DNA from: JAKEGK01 sp050116575
GTDB taxonomy: Bacteria > Pseudomonadota > Gammaproteobacteria > SZUA-152
Assembly: GCA_050116575.1 (NCBI GenBank)
Contig: JASFOJ010000102.1
Location: 1-16,548 of the forward strand
Length of the DNA: 16,548 nucleotides
Direction of reading: 5' to 3'
Part shown: positions 15,285-16,548 of the stretch, in pieces
Layout of the letters: each line of letters starts with the position of its first letter
Position numbering within the stretch: position 1 is the stretch's first letter
The notes under the pieces: model-generated
Databases searched by the model: none
The model's input: the letters and a program-made list of their open reading frames with translations, nothing else
What the model was told of the DNA's origin: nothing
Made by a program: the position numbers and the translations under genes

Positions 15285-15308
15285 TAAAAAGCTACCTTCG
15301 CAACATCG

Positions 15309-15314
15309 TATATA
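15309..15314 (+). promoter_or_regulatory. -10 element downstream of the FNR-type box
   Basis: TATATA lies about 31 bp from the FNR-box centre, close to class II geometry, and predicts a start near 15321 with a leader of about 87 nt. No good -35 is needed for a class II activated promoter. Confidence 0.45.
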
Positions 15315-15396
15315 AGGAAACTCTAAAGTTTCGCCCATCAGCGACGATAACGATTGGCAACGACGGGTATCCGCGAAAGTCCCATTAACGAATCAC

Positions 15397-15401
15397 GGAA
15401 G
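15397..15401 (+). promoter_or_regulatory. Ribosome binding site for the TTG start
   Basis: GGAAG lies 6 nt before TTG 15408. An in-frame stop TAA occurs at 15402-15404, and the first in-frame ATG falls only in the middle of the protein, so TTG is the most credible start. Confidence 0.6.
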
Positions 15402-15407
15402 TAAAAA

Positions 15408-15791
15408 TTGAATATTTCAGTAAAACCGCGCCAAACACTGAAGCGGATTAGATGTTTCAAAACGCCTATTCGGGCAACGGCTGGCTGTTTGCTCGTTATC
15501 TGTAGTCAGACTTTATTGGCGAATGACTATTTAAATGAATTGGCGACTGAAGCTGAAGCCACCGCCGCTGTTTCCAAGAACAGCCAGCTAAATTCCGGGG
15601 AGAAAAAACAACTAAAAGAAATGGAAGCACTTCTTGAATCGGAAAAACCTTCAACATACAAGTTTTACGTGAAACTAAACAAGAACAAAAAACAACGTGT
15701 ATATGAAGCCTATGCCAATGATCAATCAGAGTCAAAAAGACGGTTGCATCATCTGCAAAAGAAGGTCATGGATCTTTATTTCGCCCAGTAA
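15408..15791 (+). CDS. Small exported protein of unknown function, TTG start
   Basis: A 127-residue protein read from a TTG codon with a ribosome site at 15397-15401. The first 38 residues form a long signal peptide: basic, Arg/Lys-rich start, hydrophobic core, cleavage likely at LLA|ND. The mature chain of about 89 residues is helical and charged. It starts with an acidic helix (YLNELATEAEATAAV) and ends with a basic block around FYVKLNKNKKQRVYEAY and a final helix to DLYF. The C-terminal FY-x-KL...K-x-x-VY-x-x-Y pattern looks conserved in style, recalled from similar unannotated proteins, but no function is known. It lies 39 bp before the rhodanese gene and is probably co-transcribed with it behind the FNR box. 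Confidence 0.7.
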   Translation: MNISVKPRQTLKRIRCFKTPIRATAGCLLVICSQTLLANDYLNELATEAEATAAVSKNSQLNSGEKKQLKEMEALLESEKPSTYKFYVKLNKNKKQRVYEAYANDQSESKRRLHHLQKKVMDLYFAQ

Positions 15792-15830
15792 GATTCTATA
15801 GTTTTTTTTAAAGTAGTAGGAAGTAGTCCA

Positions 15831-16541
15831 ATGAAGTTTATCCAAAAATCTTTGGTTGCGGTTTCCGCCGCGACAATCTTTGTAATTAGCAGCACCAGCG
15901 CAGTTGCTCTGGACGTAAAAATTACGCAAGACCTGGAAAGTGTACCCGTGCATCACGGAGCTGAATTCATAAAAATTCAGCGTATTCAGGACCAGAATAA
16001 CGTGCTTGTCGGAGGGTTCACTAAAACATCACGCAAGTGTCCACCATTTTGTATTCAGCCGCTGCACGTAGCAGCCGGCGTAACGACAGTTGCAGAACTG
16101 GAATTGCTCGAATTTATCGACAAAAGACTGGAAGTTGGTAAAGGAATACTCATTGACGCGCGTACACCGGCGTGGTTTCAAAAAGGCACCATTCCCGGCG
16201 CCGTTAATATTCCTTTTACAAATTTTGATCCGGATAACTCGCCGGAAGAACTGGCAGTGGCGCTCAAGAGGCTGAAGGTGAAGAAAAAAGAAGGTAATAC
16301 GAAGTCTTTTGTTGACACCATTTTGGGCTGGTTTAGTGATGACGCCAAGGCCGCAGACAGCCCTTGGGATTTTACCGAAGCGCAGGATATTCTTTTGTTT
16401 TGCAATGGCATGTGGTGTGGGCAATCACCAACCGCGATTAAAAACCTGTTAGCGCTGGGTTATCCAGCTGAAAAAATTTATTATTACCGCGGTGGTATGC
16501 AGGCCTGGCAATCACTGGGTATGACAGTCTACAAACCTTAG
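15831..16541 (+). CDS. Periplasmic rhodanese-domain protein with CPPFC motif
   Basis: A 236-residue exported protein with a signal peptide at 1-27 (cleavage near AVALD). An N-terminal segment (28-85) contains CPPFC, Cys70 and Cys74, before GVTTVAELELLEF. The rhodanese domain follows at about 90-236: LIDARTPAWFQKGTIPGAVNIPF (split by the usual DAR motif at 109-111), then the active-site loop LFCNGMWCGQSP with Cys191 as the probable sulfur-carrying residue and Cys196 close by. The family transfers or carries sulfane sulfur as a Cys persulfide. An insertion at about 145-180 rich in Lys lengthens the domain. The two extra Cys pairs suggest redox or persulfide relay, an inference. AGGAAG precedes ATG. 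It is the second gene of the FNR-box unit, and the stop lies 7 bp before the window end. Confidence 0.88.
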   Translation: MKFIQKSLVAVSAATIFVISSTSAVALDVKITQDLESVPVHHGAEFIKIQRIQDQNNVLVGGFTKTSRKCPPFCIQPLHVAAGVTTVAELELLEFIDKRLEVGKGILIDARTPAWFQKGTIPGAVNIPFTNFDPDNSPEELAVALKRLKVKKKEGNTKSFVDTILGWFSDDAKAADSPWDFTEAQDILLFCNGMWCGQSPTAIKNLLALGYPAEKIYYYRGGMQAWQSLGMTVYKP

Positions 16542-16548
16542 CGTAAAT

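Larger units (their letters stand above)
15100..15407. other. 308-bp intergenic region with very AT-rich leader
   Basis: The first 90 bp hold a long-loop inverted repeat, GCGCAA (15153-15158) with TTGCGC (15182-15187), followed by a short T-run, a weak terminator candidate for the regulator. Bases 15191-15290 contain only 13 G or C in 100 and many A-tracts, fitting a curved or UP-element-like promoter region. The FNR-type box at 15271-15284 ends this tract. No RNA gene or additional reading frame with a start signal was seen. Confidence 0.6.

Noticed and set aside
1..16548. Mobile element, prophage, CRISPR array or toxin-antitoxin pair
   Set aside because: No transposase, integrase, phage structural gene, regular short repeat array or paired small toxin/antitoxin frame could be recognised on either strand.

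Overview
The window looks like chromosomal DNA of a free-living gammaproteobacterium with intermediate GC content. This is inferred from three things: HemW and the MoxR/DUF58/TgpA cluster, a PEP-CTERM protein with an RpoN-type promoter (typical of environmental, exopolysaccharide-forming proteobacteria), and many exported lipoproteins. No rRNA, tRNA, CRISPR array, transposase or phage gene was recognised. Sixteen protein-coding genes are supported.

Layout. (1) 1-985: a PEP-CTERM secreted protein gene behind a perfect sigma-54 promoter and followed by a strong terminator. (2) 1062-6203: hemW (+) converges with, and overlaps by 16 bp, a minus-strand operon that reads MoxR-type AAA+ ATPase, then DUF58 protein, then TgpA-like membrane transglutaminase. 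This is the usual order of that envelope-associated module. (3) 6204-6756: a 553-bp AT-rich gap with a possible promoter. (4) 6757-8005: a small exported Tyr/Arg-rich protein, then a chromosomal TraT-like outer-membrane lipoprotein, then a terminator. (5) 8029-8811 (-): a Pal-like OmpA-family lipoprotein. (6) 9015-10010: a divergent pair made of a CopZ-N-type Zn/[2Fe-2S] metallochaperone (-) and a CadR/PbrR-like MerR regulator (+). Between them lies a textbook MerR-family promoter, with a 19-bp spacer and a dyad, pointing at the chaperone. (7) 10270-10926: an exported, stand-alone homologue of the amidase half of glutathionylspermidine synthetase. (8) 10977-13076 (-): a lipoprotein, a four-helix membrane protein and an exported DUF3530-like alpha/beta hydrolase. 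(9) 13318-15099: a membrane-anchored winged-helix / TolB-like / TPR one-component regulator. (10) 15100-16541: a 13% GC leader with a perfect FNR-type box, then a small exported protein with a TTG start and a periplasmic rhodanese.

Most products are exported or membrane-bound, so the region is envelope-centred. Three different regulatory inputs can be read from DNA motifs alone: RpoN for the PEP-CTERM gene, a metal-sensing MerR protein for the CopZ-like gene, and an FNR/ANR-type anaerobic regulator for the rhodanese operon. No single large novel system is evident. The best candidates for undescribed biology are the FNR-box rhodanese pair, the secreted Gss-amidase-like protein, the chaperone lacking its usual copper-binding domain, and the small Tyr-rich protein next to TraT.
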